A stretch of 64,000 nucleotides of DNA from Croceibacterium atlanticum (GTDB lineage Bacteria > Pseudomonadota > Alphaproteobacteria > Sphingomonadales > Sphingomonadaceae). The stretch's first letter is position 1, and each line of letters opens with the position of its first letter. The stretch is taken from positions 1,426,001-1,490,000 of the forward strand of contig NZ_CP011452.2 in assembly GCF_001008165.2 (NCBI RefSeq). Reading direction: 5' to 3'. The position numbers and the translations under genes are program-made. A model generated the notes under the pieces. That model saw only the letters and a list, made by a program, of their open reading frames with translations, did not search any database and had not been told where the DNA came from. Of the stretch, positions 8,865-17,953 are shown one piece after another.

Positions 8865-9880
8865 GCCGTGTCCCGCGCCAGGTCGAGCAAGGCATCGCGC
8901 CTGGCGGCGAGTTCCACCCGGTCCGCGGCAGGCGCGGCGGCATCGGCATAAGCCAGTGCCCGCTCCAGCCGGTCCGCCACTTCGGCGGACATGGCCGGAA
9001 TGCGTTCCGCGATACCGGCCATATCGTCCATTTTCGCCCAGCAATTCAGAACGATGTCGCAGCCGGCGGCAATGGCCCTTGCCGCGCGTTCAGGCACGCT
9101 GCCGGTCAGGGCTTCCATATCGATATCATCGGTCAGCAGCAGTCCGGCAAAGCCGATCTTCTTGCGGATGATCTCGCCCACCACGAAGGGGGACAGGGTA
9201 GCGGGATTTTCCGCGTCCCACGCTGTGTAGCGTACATGCGCGCTCATCCCGATAGGCGCGCCGGCCAGCGTGCGGAAGGGGCGGCAATCGACCTCCAGTT
9301 CCTCTTCGCTCGCTTCGACGGTGGGCAATTCCTTGTGGCTGTCCGCCCCAGCCCGGCCATGGCCCGGCATATGCTTGACGCAGCCGGTCACACCGGCACG
9401 CGCCAACCCTTCCAGTATGGCACGGCCCAGCGCGGCAACCTGCATCGGCTCCCCGCCAAGGGCGCGATCCCCGATCACGTCATGCGCGCCCTCCTGCCGC
9501 ACGTCGAGCAAAGGCAGGTAATCGACCGTAATGCCCATATCCGCCAGTTCCATGCCCAGCGCTTCGGCATTGGCCCGCGCCGCCTCGATCGCGCTGGCCG
9601 GGGCCACGTCCCATAATCTGGCGAAGGCTTCTCCCGCGGGGAATTGCGGCCAGACCGGCGGCTTCATCCGGGCCACGCGGCCGCCTTCCTGATCGATGGA
9701 GATCAACACCCTTTCACGCCCGTGGATCGTGCGCAGATCGTCCGTCAGCGCCCGCAATTGTTCGCGCGTTTCGACATTGCGACCGAACAGGATATATCCC
9801 GCAGGGTCGGCCTCGCGGAAAAAGGCGCGCTCCTCCTCGGTCAGTTTGGTACCGGCAATGCCGAAAATGGCAGGCGTCAT
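8861..9880 (-). CDS. nagZ: Beta-N-acetylhexosaminidase, GH3 (NagZ)
   Basis: The 339-residue cytoplasmic GH3 enzyme removes GlcNAc from anhydromuropeptides in peptidoglycan recycling. The NagZ signature KHMPGHGRAGADSHKELP (catalytic His/Asp dyad loop) is complete. ISIDQEGGRVARM and the nucleophile region LLTDDIDMEAL are also present. The ATG at 9880 gives the usual family N-terminus (TPAIFGIAGTKLTEEER); longer frames lack homology. In many alphaproteobacteria it directly follows the SPOR gene; here a plus-strand MgtC-like gene lies between them. Confidence 0.94.
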   Translation of the reverse strand: MTPAIFGIAGTKLTEEERAFFREADPAGYILFGRNVETREQLRALTDDLRTIHGRERVLISIDQEGGRVARMKPPVWPQFPAGEAFARLWDVAPASAIEAARANAEALGMELADMGITVDYLPLLDVRQEGAHDVIGDRALGGEPMQVAALGRAILEGLARAGVTGCVKHMPGHGRAGADSHKELPTVEASEEELEVDCRPFRTLAGAPIGMSAHVRYTAWDAENPATLSPFVVGEIIRKKIGFAGLLLTDDIDMEALTGSVPERAARAIAAGCDIVLNCWAKMDDMAGIAERIPAMSAEVADRLERALAYADAAAPAADRVELAARRDALLDLARDTA

Positions 9881-10021
9881 CACAGGTGAAATATGCAGGA
9901 AAGCTGCATTTCGGCAAGTTCGCAGCGCAGCGACCATGTGGACATCGGGCAGTATCGCCCATTCGGCGCCCGCCAGAATTGCCGAAACCTCCAATGTCGG
10001 TAATAGCCGGGCGTCATCGCA

Positions 10022-11338
10022 ATGATGGCGGGGAGCGGGAATGTGAACGCATTGGCGGAAAGCGTGACGTGGGAGACGCAGCTGGAACTGGCCTTCCTGC
10101 TGCTGGCCGCGCTCGCCTGCGGATTGCTGATCGGCATTGAACGCGGCTGGCGGCAAAGGGATGAGCCGGACGGTTCGCGGGTTGCGGGGGTGCGCACCTT
10201 CACATTGATCGGATCATGCGGCGGCCTGATCGCCGTTGCCGCGCTGCATGTCTCCGCAATTCTGGCCTCTGTCCTGCTTGCCGGGCTGGTTGCCTTGCTG
10301 GTCGGCGCATTTCTGCGGCCGAGGGTGGCGGAAAGCCGGCGCGATGCGACAACGCTGGTTGCTGCAATGGCCGCGCTCTGCCTCGGCCTGCTGGCTGGTG
10401 CGGGCTTTGCCGAACTGGCGCTGGCGGGCGCCGCGCTGGTTACTTTCGTGCTTGCCGCGCGCCAGCAGGCGCATGGACTGTTGCAGGCCCTGACGCCGGA
10501 GGAAATGCGCGCGATCGCCCGTTTCGCGGTCATCGCAATTGCCGTTCTGCCCTTCCTGCCAGATGCGCAATATGGGCCCTATGATGCGTGGAACCCGTTC
10601 AAATTATGGCTGGTGGTCGTGCTGGTCACGGGATTTTCCGTCGCCGGCTATATCGCCAACCGGGTGATCGGGCAGAACCGGGGGACCATTGCCACGGCGC
10701 TGATCGGCGGGGCCTATTCTTCCACCGCGGTCACCGCCGCCTTTGCCGGGCGATTGAAACAGCAACATGCCGGACCTTTCGCCACCGGCATCGCACTGGC
10801 CAGCGCGGTCATGTATTTGCGCGTGGTCCTGCTTGCGGCGGTTCTTGCCCCCGGCATTGCCCTGCCGATCCTGGCTCTGCTGGGCCCGGCCGCCGCTGTG
10901 GCCTTTGGCGTTTCGGGCCTGACCTGGACACGCGAAAAGGCGAACCATGCCGACAGCACGGAGCTGACATCCAAGCCATTCGAATTGCTGCCGGCCTTCG
11001 GCTTCCTGCTCGCGGTCGCAGGCGCATCGCTGCTGGTTCGCTGGGCGCAGGTGGAATTCGGCGATGCGGGCGCGGCCATTTCATTGTTCATCGCAGGCAG
11101 TTTCGATGTCGATGCCGCGCTCGTCGCCTATTCCGCCCTGCCGCGCGATGCCGTTCCGGTGGCGATCGCCGCCTTCGCCCTGTCAGGCACGGTGGCGGTG
11201 AACATGGCGTTCAAGGTGGCCATCGTCTTTGCCAATGCCGGGCTGAAATCGGGCCGCATGGCCGGCTTCGCGCTGCTGGCCAGCCTGGCCGTTCTGATTG
11301 CCACTCTGGCTATTCGTGCCGTCAGCCTGTTCGGCTGA
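10022..11338 (+). CDS. MgtC/SapB-DUF4010 family membrane protein
   Basis: The 438-residue protein is almost entirely hydrophobic. Residues about 20-150 match the MgtC/SapB domain (ACGLLIGIERGWRQRD, the conserved Gly-Arg turn, and VAGVRTFTLIGSCGGL). The rest is a DUF4010-type segment with GGAYSSTAVTAAFAGR and ALSGTVAVNMAFKVAIVFA. MgtC proteins are linked to Mg2+ stress and virulence; the fused form has no settled function. A GTG at 10043 preceded by GGGAGCGGG is an alternative start. It is the only plus-strand gene inside the minus-strand argS-to-tatC block. Confidence 0.85.
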   Translation: MMAGSGNVNALAESVTWETQLELAFLLLAALACGLLIGIERGWRQRDEPDGSRVAGVRTFTLIGSCGGLIAVAALHVSAILASVLLAGLVALLVGAFLRPRVAESRRDATTLVAAMAALCLGLLAGAGFAELALAGAALVTFVLAARQQAHGLLQALTPEEMRAIARFAVIAIAVLPFLPDAQYGPYDAWNPFKLWLVVVLVTGFSVAGYIANRVIGQNRGTIATALIGGAYSSTAVTAAFAGRLKQQHAGPFATGIALASAVMYLRVVLLAAVLAPGIALPILALLGPAAAVAFGVSGLTWTREKANHADSTELTSKPFELLPAFGFLLAVAGASLLVRWAQVEFGDAGAAISLFIAGSFDVDAALVAYSALPRDAVPVAIAAFALSGTVAVNMAFKVAIVFANAGLKSGRMAGFALLASLAVLIATLAIRAVSLFG

Positions 11339-11350
11339 ACGGAAAGCGCC

Positions 11351-12067
11351 CTATCGCTTGACCTGACAGTCCCCGCCTGCGGACTTTATCTGCTGGCAAA
11401 GCTCCCTCGCCTGGCTCTCGCTGGCGGCGACGGCCTGCAGGCGGTAAACCGTGCTGCCATCCACCACGGCTTCGACGGTGCGATATTTGTATCCGTCCAG
11501 CGCCTCGTACCGGCGATAGAGCGTATCCCAGCCCCGCCGGGCCGCTTCGCGATTGGCATAGGCGCCAACCTGCACGCCGACCCCGCCCTGTTCGGGTTCG
11601 GGTTCGGGTTCGGCGCTTTCGGAAAAGCCGGGTTTCGTGTCCTTCACCGGTTTCGGAGCGGGCGTATCGGCCACGCGGCCTTCCACGATCTTGCCTTCTG
11701 CCACTTCGAAGCTGGCATCGCCGGTGCCGGCCACTTCCTTGCCGCCGGGATCATCCGGCCGTGTCTTGTAAGGTTCTTCGGGGGCCGCGATCACGCTGCC
11801 ATCGGCCACTTCAGGGCCGGGCGTCCGATCGCGGGTGAACCACCACAATCCGCCCACGAACAGGATGAGCAGCAGCAGCAGCACGCCGACAAAGGCCATT
11901 ATACGCCCGGTATCGACACCCTGTTCTTCATGATCGTCATCGGATTCCAGCCACGGCAGGCGCTCTTCCTCGTCAGCGAAGACCAGCTCTTCCTCCGCTT
12001 CATAGGCGCCTTCGCCGGCCTGATCGCCCGGCTCGCCATTTGTGCGCCCATTGGCTGGCACATGCAT
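11351..12067 (-). CDS. SPOR-domain protein with a single membrane anchor
   Basis: The 238-residue protein has an acidic cytoplasmic N-terminus, one membrane helix (IMAFVGVLLLLLILFVGGLWWF, about residues 55-76) and a Pro/Glu-rich periplasmic linker. The C-terminal SPOR fold runs from GVGVQVGAYANREAARRGW to the end. SPOR domains bind denuded septal glycan, so a role in division-site targeting is likely. It begins 4 bases after argS ends, and the argS-SPOR-nagZ order is common in alphaproteobacteria. The linker contains an EPEPEPE run encoded by a short TTCGGG repeat. Confidence 0.88.
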   Translation of the reverse strand: MHVPANGRTNGEPGDQAGEGAYEAEEELVFADEEERLPWLESDDDHEEQGVDTGRIMAFVGVLLLLLILFVGGLWWFTRDRTPGPEVADGSVIAAPEEPYKTRPDDPGGKEVAGTGDASFEVAEGKIVEGRVADTPAPKPVKDTKPGFSESAEPEPEPEQGGVGVQVGAYANREAARRGWDTLYRRYEALDGYKYRTVEAVVDGSTVYRLQAVAASESQARELCQQIKSAGGDCQVKR

Positions 12068-12071
12068 TTTC

Positions 12072-13817
12072 CTACAGCTCCTCGACCGCCTCGACCCCCA
12101 GCAGGGAAAGCCCATTGCGGATTACCTGCCCGATCTGCGAGGCCAGGAAAAGCCTCGCCCCGGTCAGTTCGGCATTGTGTGTCAGGATGATGCGTTTTTC
12201 CGGATCATCATTCCCCAGGTTCCAGAAAGCGTGAAAAGCCGCAGCCAGATCATAGAGATAGAAGGCGATCCGGTGCGGTTCCCGCGCCCGGGCGGCCTGT
12301 TCCACTTCGCGCGGGAACTGCGCGGCATGTTTGACCAGCGCCAGTTCCTCCTCGCCCAGAAGGCCCAGATCCGCATCGGAAGGGGCGAGGTTTTCCGCCT
12401 TCGCCTTGCGCATGGTCGAATGGATCCGCGCATGGGCATACTGGACGTAGAAAACAGGGTTGTCCTTGCTCGCTTCCACCACCTTGGCGAAGTCGAAATC
12501 CATCTGCGCTTCAGGTTTGCGGGTCAGCATGGTGAAGCGGACCACGTCCTTGCCCACTTCTTCCACCATGTCGGCAATGGTGATGAAATTGCCGGACCGC
12601 TTGGACATCTTCACCGGCTCTCCGCCTCGCAGCAGCTGCACCATCTGCACCAGCTTCACGTCGAACGGGATGGGCTTGCCCTGCCCTTCCGAAAGGGCGG
12701 CCACGGCAGCCTTGATCCGCTTCACCGTGCCGGCATGGTCCGCGCCCCAGATATCGATCAGTTCATCCGCGCTTTCGGCCTTCTGCATGTGATAGGCCAG
12801 ATCGGCGCCGAAATAGGTCCAGCTGCCATCGCTCTTGCGAATCGGGCGATCCTGATCGTCGCCGAATCTGGTGGAACGGAACAGCGGCAGTTCCACCTGT
12901 TCCCAATCTTCCAGCGTCTTGCCCTTGGGCGCTTCCAGCACACCGTCAAACACCAGATCATGTTCGCGCAGCCATTTTTCAGCCGCTTCCGGCTTGCCCG
13001 CGCGCTGCAATTCCGCCTCGCTCGCAAACACGTCATGCTCGATACCCAGAAGGGCGAGATCGGCACGGATCATATCCATCATCGCTGCCACGGCAGTAGT
13101 GCGGAACAGTTCCAGCCATTCGCTTTCCGGCGCGCCGACGAAACGATCGCCATGCTGCTGCGCCAGAACCTTACCCACCGGGATCAGGTAATCGCCGGGA
13201 TAGAGGCCTTCCGGAATCTCGCCAATATCCTCGCCCAGCGCCTCGCGATAACGCAGATGGGCCGACCGGGCGAGCGTCTGCACCTGTGCCCCGGCATCAT
13301 TGACGTAATATTCGCGCGTTACCTGGTGCCCGGCATATTCCAGCAGAGAGGCCAGCGCATCGCCCACCACGGCGCCGCGGCAATGGCCCATATGCATCGG
13401 CCCTGTGGGATTGGCGGAGACATATTCGATGTTGACCCGCTTGCCCTTACCCATGGCGGAGCGGCCATAGCGCGTATCGAGCCGGGCGATCGCACCCAGT
13501 TCCGCCAGCCAGTTCGATGCTGCCAATCGCAGATTGATGAAGCCCGGCCCGGCAATCTCGGCGCTTTCGATCATCGGATCACTGGCCAGGTGTTCCACGA
13601 TCTTTTCCGCCAGCGCGCGGGGATTGGTCCTGGCCTGTTTGGCCAGCACCATCGCGGCATTGGTGGCCAGATCGCCATGGGCGGGATCGCGCGGCGGCTC
13701 CACACTGACATTGTCGCGCGGAGTGTGCGGCGGCAGCACGGCCTCCTTTTCCAGTGCGGAAAGGACGGCGTCGATCTTGGCCGCGAAGGCGGCATACAGG
13801 GTTTGCGTGTCGGACAT
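12072..13817 (-). CDS. argS: Arginyl-tRNA synthetase
   Basis: The 581-residue class I synthetase attaches Arg to tRNA-Arg. An N-terminal ArgRS domain (residues 1-95) is followed by the HIGH-type motif ANPTGPMHMGHCRGA (about 130) and KMSKRSGN (about 400). The DALR anticodon-binding domain ends SLLGVEAVEEL. Length and domain order are standard. It is the first gene of the minus-strand block running into the SPOR gene. Confidence 0.97.
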   Translation of the reverse strand: MSDTQTLYAAFAAKIDAVLSALEKEAVLPPHTPRDNVSVEPPRDPAHGDLATNAAMVLAKQARTNPRALAEKIVEHLASDPMIESAEIAGPGFINLRLAASNWLAELGAIARLDTRYGRSAMGKGKRVNIEYVSANPTGPMHMGHCRGAVVGDALASLLEYAGHQVTREYYVNDAGAQVQTLARSAHLRYREALGEDIGEIPEGLYPGDYLIPVGKVLAQQHGDRFVGAPESEWLELFRTTAVAAMMDMIRADLALLGIEHDVFASEAELQRAGKPEAAEKWLREHDLVFDGVLEAPKGKTLEDWEQVELPLFRSTRFGDDQDRPIRKSDGSWTYFGADLAYHMQKAESADELIDIWGADHAGTVKRIKAAVAALSEGQGKPIPFDVKLVQMVQLLRGGEPVKMSKRSGNFITIADMVEEVGKDVVRFTMLTRKPEAQMDFDFAKVVEASKDNPVFYVQYAHARIHSTMRKAKAENLAPSDADLGLLGEEELALVKHAAQFPREVEQAARAREPHRIAFYLYDLAAAFHAFWNLGNDDPEKRIILTHNAELTGARLFLASQIGQVIRNGLSLLGVEAVEEL

Positions 13818-13872
13818 GGCGCGCCGTTAGCCCGTTTTGCGGGCGCGGGAAAGGCGGCGAAACCGCGCCGAC

Positions 13873-14553
13873 TCAGCGCGTGGCGTTATAGGCCAGCTGT
13901 TCTTCGGTCAGTTGGAAGCCGATCAGCAGTTCGAAACTGGCGCGCGCCACGGCGGAACGCACTTCCGGCTGGGCCAGCGGATCGATTGCCGCATCCTGTT
14001 CGCCCGAACGGCGCTTGCGCGTGATCCGTTCGCGAATATCGTCGGGCAGCGTCGCCGCCGCGCGATCGACATAGGCGCCGGCAGTGCCGCTGGCCTGCGC
14101 CCGCGCCTGTCCATCCGCGAATTGCAGCGTCACCGTGCCCAGCCGCTTGGAAATGACGGCATTACCGCCGCGGACCACAGTGGCGAAATAGGGCAGTTCC
14201 ACGGTCCGCGCACCCGCCGTATCGCGGCGCTGCGCCAGCACGTCGAACGTGGCGGTGGTGTAGACCTGGTCGGTGCTGTCATCGCACTGGCTGCGGACAT
14301 TGGTGATGGAGGCGGAAAGGTCCATCGCATCCTGCGTCCGCGCATCGGCCGGGTTGAATACGGTGATATCCCCGGTGAAATCAGGCACGCCCACGGCCGG
14401 GCACACGCTGCGCAGAGCGGTGATACCCACGCCCTGTTCGATGACGATATCGCCTTCGGACTGGCACCCGGCGAGGGCAGCGGCGGAAGCGATGACGGCG
14501 AACAGCGCCTTGCCCGAGAAGATTGGGCGCGGGAACATCGGGCGAGGGATCAT
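13873..14553 (-). CDS. Predicted lipoprotein of unknown function
   Basis: The 226-residue protein has a lipoprotein signal peptide: the basic PMFPRPIFSGK, then ALFAVIASAAALAGC with the lipobox Cys near residue 30. The mature part is mixed beta/alpha with no motif I recognise; ASITNVRSQCDD and TTATFDVLAQRRD suggest an immunoglobulin-like beta fold. I chose the ATG nearest the hydrophobic region; the frame stays open further upstream without signal-peptide sense. It lies 55 bases upstream of argS on the same strand and is divergent from ispH. Similar hypothetical lipoproteins are found in sphingomonads. Confidence 0.78.
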   Translation of the reverse strand: MIPRPMFPRPIFSGKALFAVIASAAALAGCQSEGDIVIEQGVGITALRSVCPAVGVPDFTGDITVFNPADARTQDAMDLSASITNVRSQCDDSTDQVYTTATFDVLAQRRDTAGARTVELPYFATVVRGGNAVISKRLGTVTLQFADGQARAQASGTAGAYVDRAAATLPDDIRERITRKRRSGEQDAAIDPLAQPEVRSAVARASFELLIGFQLTEEQLAYNATR

Positions 14554-14628
14554 TGGCGGTCCTTGTCCATATCGAGCAGCAGCCCCTAGCTCTTTCACTG
14601 CGGAGCGACAACCGCTAGGGCGGTCGTG

Positions 14629-15603
14629 ATGAACGCACCCTTTCAGGATACCCCCGCCGGTCAGGCGCGTGACGCACTGACTGTTCTGATCGCTGCCCCG
14701 CGCGGCTTCTGCGCAGGTGTGGACCGCGCGATCGAGATCGTCGAACGCGCGATCGCGAAATATGGCGCCCCCGTCTATGTCCGCCACGAAATCGTGCATA
14801 ACCGCTTCGTGGTCGACGATCTGAAGGCCAAGGGCGCGATTTTCGTCGAAGAACTGGATGAAGTGCCGGACGACATGCCCGTTGTCTTCAGCGCACATGG
14901 CGTACCCAAATCCGTCCCGGAAGAAGCGCAGCGGCGCGAACTAACCTATGTCGATGCCACCTGCCCGCTGGTCAGCAAGGTGCACCGCCAGGCTGAACGG
15001 CAGGTGGAGGCCGGACGCCATATCGTCTTCATCGGGCACAAGGGCCATCCGGAAGTCATCGGCACTTTCGGCCAGGTTCCGGAAGGGCAGATGACGCTGG
15101 TGGAAACGGTTGAAGATGTCGCCGATCTCGATTTCACCGCCGATACGCCGCTGGCCTTCCTGACGCAGACGACCCTTTCGGTGGACGATACATACAAGAT
15201 CGTGGCCGCGCTGAAGGATCGCTTCCCCCAGATCGTGGGCCCCAAGGCAGAGGATATCTGCTACGCCACGTCCAACCGCCAGATGGCGGTGAAGCTGATC
15301 GCGCCCGGCAGTGATCTGGTGCTGGTCATCGGCGCGCCCAATTCCTCCAACTCGTTGCGGCTGGTCGAAGTCGCGGAACGCTGTGGCACCAGTGCCCGCC
15401 TGATCCAGCGGGCGATGGATATCGATCCGGCCTGGCTGGAAGGCGTTGGCACGGTGGGCATCACCGCCGGTGCCTCTGCCCCCGAAACGCTGGTCCGCGA
15501 AGTGGTGGACAGGCTGGGCGAATGGCGGGACGTGGAAGAACACACGCTCGTCACCGCAGAGGAAAAGATGGTGTTCAAGCTGCCGCGCCAGCTAACTGCG
15601 TAG
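14629..15603 (+). CDS. ispH: 4-hydroxy-3-methylbut-2-enyl diphosphate reductase (IspH)
   Basis: The 324-residue [4Fe-4S] enzyme is the last step of the MEP pathway, giving IPP and DMAPP. The three cluster cysteines are in [13 protein letters not shown] (Cys28), [11 protein letters not shown] and [22 protein letters not shown] and [11 protein letters not shown] complete the active site. I used the ATG; a GTG directly before it is also possible. It opens an ispH-thrB-rnhA run with short gaps (7 and 2 bases), a gene order seen widely in alphaproteobacteria. Confidence 0.97.
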   Translation: MNAPFQDTPAGQARDALTVLIAAPRGFCAGVDRAIEIVERAIAKYGAPVYVRHEIVHNRFVVDDLKAKGAIFVEELDEVPDDMPVVFSAHGVPKSVPEEAQRRELTYVDATCPLVSKVHRQAERQVEAGRHIVFIGHKGHPEVIGTFGQVPEGQMTLVETVEDVADLDFTADTPLAFLTQTTLSVDDTYKIVAALKDRFPQIVGPKAEDICYATSNRQMAVKLIAPGSDLVLVIGAPNSSNSLRLVEVAERCGTSARLIQRAMDIDPAWLEGVGTVGITAGASAPETLVREVVDRLGEWRDVEEHTLVTAEEKMVFKLPRQLTA

Positions 15604-15610
15604 ACGGCGC

Positions 15611-16591
15611 ATGGCAGTTTATACCAATCTTTCCGCGGCAGATTTCTCCGCGCTGCTCCGCCAGTATGATGTCGGCGAAATTGTCTCTGCCAAGGGCATT
15701 GCCGAAGGGGTTTCCAATTCCAACTGGCTGATCGAAACGACGCAGGCGCGGTTCATCCTCACCATGTATGAACACCGGGTCGATCTGGACGATCTGCCCT
15801 TCTTTCTTGGCCTGCTGGATCATCTCGCGGCCAAGGGCAGCCCTGTCCCGCGCACCATCCACGACAAGGCCGGCGCCGCCTTCCGCATGATGGACGGCAA
15901 GGCCGTGGCGCTGATCGAATTCCTGTCCGGCGTTTCGGTCGATCGCCCCAATGCCGCGCAAGCCTATGCCGTGGGCTCCGCACTGGCCGGGCTGCATATC
16001 AATGCGGCGGATTTTCCCGATTCCCGGCCCAACAGCATGGGCCTGGCGGCATGGCATTCGCTATTTGCCGATTGCGGCGAAGACGGGCTGCGCAAGATCG
16101 ACCCGGCATTGCCCGCAATCGTGGCGGAAGAACTGGCCTTTCTGGACGCCAACTGGCCGCAGGACCTGCCGCGATCGGTGATCCACGCCGATCTGTTTCC
16201 GGACAATGTCCTGATGCTGGATAACCATGTCAGCGGCCTGATCGATTTCTATTTCGCCTGCACCGATATCACGGCCTATGACCTTGCGGTGACTCATGCC
16301 GCCTGGTGCTTCACGCCCGATGGCAGTTTCCAGCCGGAAATCGCCCGCGAATTGATGCGCGGATATACGGACAGCCGCCCGCTTTCCGATGCGGAACAAC
16401 AAGCCCTCCCCCTGCTCGCACGGGGGGCTACGCTGCGTTTCATGGCCACGCGCGCTTATGACTGGCTGAATACGCCGGTGGATGCGCTGGTCACGCCGAA
16501 AGACCCGATGGATTTTGCCCGCCGGCTCGCCTTTTACCGGGAGCAGGGCGAAGGGGCCTTCCCCGCACGGCAAAGCCAAGGCATTGATTAA
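15611..16591 (+). CDS. thrB: Homoserine kinase, APH-fold type (ThrB)
   Basis: The 326-residue kinase phosphorylates homoserine in threonine synthesis. It is the aminoglycoside-phosphotransferase-fold form common in alpha- and gamma-proteobacteria, not the GHMP form of E. coli. Catalytic loop: [14 protein letters not shown] (HxDxxxxN). Metal-binding: [12 protein letters not shown]-terminal lobe: [11 protein letters not shown] and [10 protein letters not shown]. It lies between ispH and rnhA in one likely operon. Confidence 0.95.
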   Translation: MAVYTNLSAADFSALLRQYDVGEIVSAKGIAEGVSNSNWLIETTQARFILTMYEHRVDLDDLPFFLGLLDHLAAKGSPVPRTIHDKAGAAFRMMDGKAVALIEFLSGVSVDRPNAAQAYAVGSALAGLHINAADFPDSRPNSMGLAAWHSLFADCGEDGLRKIDPALPAIVAEELAFLDANWPQDLPRSVIHADLFPDNVLMLDNHVSGLIDFYFACTDITAYDLAVTHAAWCFTPDGSFQPEIARELMRGYTDSRPLSDAEQQALPLLARGATLRFMATRAYDWLNTPVDALVTPKDPMDFARRLAFYREQGEGAFPARQSQGID

Positions 16592-16593
16592 CC

Positions 16594-17028
16594 ATGAAAC
16601 GCGTGGAAATCTTCACCGACGGCGCCTGCAAGGGCAATCCGGGGCCTGGCGGCTGGGGCGCATTGCTGCGCATGGGCCGGCACGAGAAGGAACTGCACGG
16701 CAGCGATCCGGATACGACCAATAACCGCATGGAAATGACCGCGGTGATCCGCGCCCTGAAGGCGTTGATCGAACCCTGCGAAGTCGTGATCCATTCGGAT
16801 AGCCGCTATGTCATCGACGGTATGACGAAATGGGTCGAAGGCTGGCAGCGCAAGGGCTGGATCAATGCCAGCAAGAAGCCGGTCCGGAACGCCGATCTCT
16901 GGCATGATCTGATCGAAGCGGCCGCGCCGCACCGGGTCACCTGGCAATGGGTGAAAGGCCATAATGGCCACCCGGAGAATGAACGGGTCGACAAGCTGGC
17001 CAGCGACGCGGCCGATTCCGCCTGCTGA
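16594..17028 (+). CDS. rnhA: Ribonuclease HI
   Basis: The 144-residue enzyme cuts RNA in RNA-DNA hybrids. All catalytic residues are visible: Asp9 in [16 protein letters not shown], the Glu in [10 protein letters not shown], the Asp in [11 protein letters not shown] and the last Asp in NERVDKLA. The basic handle ([18 protein letters not shown]) is present, so this is the E. coli type RNase HI. It ends the ispH-thrB-rnhA operon. Confidence 0.97.
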   Translation: MKRVEIFTDGACKGNPGPGGWGALLRMGRHEKELHGSDPDTTNNRMEMTAVIRALKALIEPCEVVIHSDSRYVIDGMTKWVEGWQRKGWINASKKPVRNADLWHDLIEAAAPHRVTWQWVKGHNGHPENERVDKLASDAADSAC

Positions 17029-17082
17029 ACCGGCTTCTGCCGGAAGTCCGGCAATGCCCGCACATCACCTGCTTCGGACACG

Positions 17083-17119
17083 AAAAATGGCCCGCCGCAC
17101 CGTGCAAGGCGGGCGGGCC
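17083..17119 (-). terminator. Rho-independent terminator of the BI-1 family gene
   Basis: GGCCCGCC and GGCGGGCC form an 8-bp GC stem, followed on the minus strand by ATTTTT. It lies just past the BI-1 stop, between two convergent genes. Confidence 0.8.
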
Positions 17120-17127
17120 GGAAGCCG

Positions 17128-17859
17128 TTATTGTTCCTGCTGTACGCCGGTGAATTGCAGCAGCAGCTGAAACAGGTTCACGAAGTTGAGGTAGAGCGAC
17201 AGCGCGCTCATCACCGCCAGTTTTTCCGCCTGCTGGCTGGCGCCATAGGCAACGTAATCCGCCTTGGCCCGCTGCGTGTCCCATGCGGTCAGGCCGGTGA
17301 AGACCAGAACGCCGATGATCGAAACGGCGATCTGCAGCGCGCTGGACTGGAGGAAAAGATTGACCACGCTCGCCAGCACGACGCCGATCAGGCCCATGAA
17401 CAGGAAGGTCGAATAGCGGGTCAGGTCGGCCTTGGTGGTATAGCCCCACAGGCTCATGGTGAGAAAAGTCACGGCCGCGATCAGGAAAGTCGTGGCAATG
17501 CTGGCGCCGGTAAAGACCAGCAGCACGCTGGCCAGAGACAGGCCCATCAGCCCGGCAAAGGCGAACAGGGCCATGCGCGCACCGGACAGGGTCATCTTTT
17601 CGAACCGGAAGGAGAAAAAGAAGACGAATGCCAGCGGGGCCAGCATCGCGACCCATTTCAGCGGCGTGCCGAAAATCAGCCCGTATATCGCCGGGGTGGA
17701 GGCAACCACCCAGGCCACGGCCGCGCTGATCAGCAGGGCCAGGCCCATATTGCGGTAAATGCCGAGCATATGCCGGCGCAGCCCCTCATCGAACCGCACG
17801 GCATTGCCGAAACCGGATTCGGCCGGGCGGTTGGAGGTCCAATCGTGGTTCATTTGCAT
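17128..17859 (-). CDS. Bax inhibitor-1/YccA (UPF0005) family membrane protein
   Basis: The 243-residue inner-membrane protein has seven hydrophobic segments after a polar N-terminus (GNAVRFDEGLRRHMLGIYRNM). The family's later region is clear: GLTAWDTQRAKADY with the conserved Asp, then ALSLYLNFVNLFQLLLQF. BI-1 homologues act as pH-sensitive calcium leak channels or FtsH-interacting proteins (YccA); the role here is not known. It is monocistronic with its own terminator. Confidence 0.93.
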   Translation of the reverse strand: MQMNHDWTSNRPAESGFGNAVRFDEGLRRHMLGIYRNMGLALLISAAVAWVVASTPAIYGLIFGTPLKWVAMLAPLAFVFFFSFRFEKMTLSGARMALFAFAGLMGLSLASVLLVFTGASIATTFLIAAVTFLTMSLWGYTTKADLTRYSTFLFMGLIGVVLASVVNLFLQSSALQIAVSIIGVLVFTGLTAWDTQRAKADYVAYGASQQAEKLAVMSALSLYLNFVNLFQLLLQFTGVQQEQ

Positions 17860-17953
17860 CCTCTTCGGGAAAAATATCGACTCCGAATTTAGACGCGCGC
17901 GCGAAACAGAACCATTAAGAAACGATAGAAAGATACGCTGATTTCCAATAGAT

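Noticed and set aside
12042-14024. 660-codon plus-strand frame across argS and the lipoprotein gene
   Set aside because: Shadow of argS, with no signal, motif or ribosome site.
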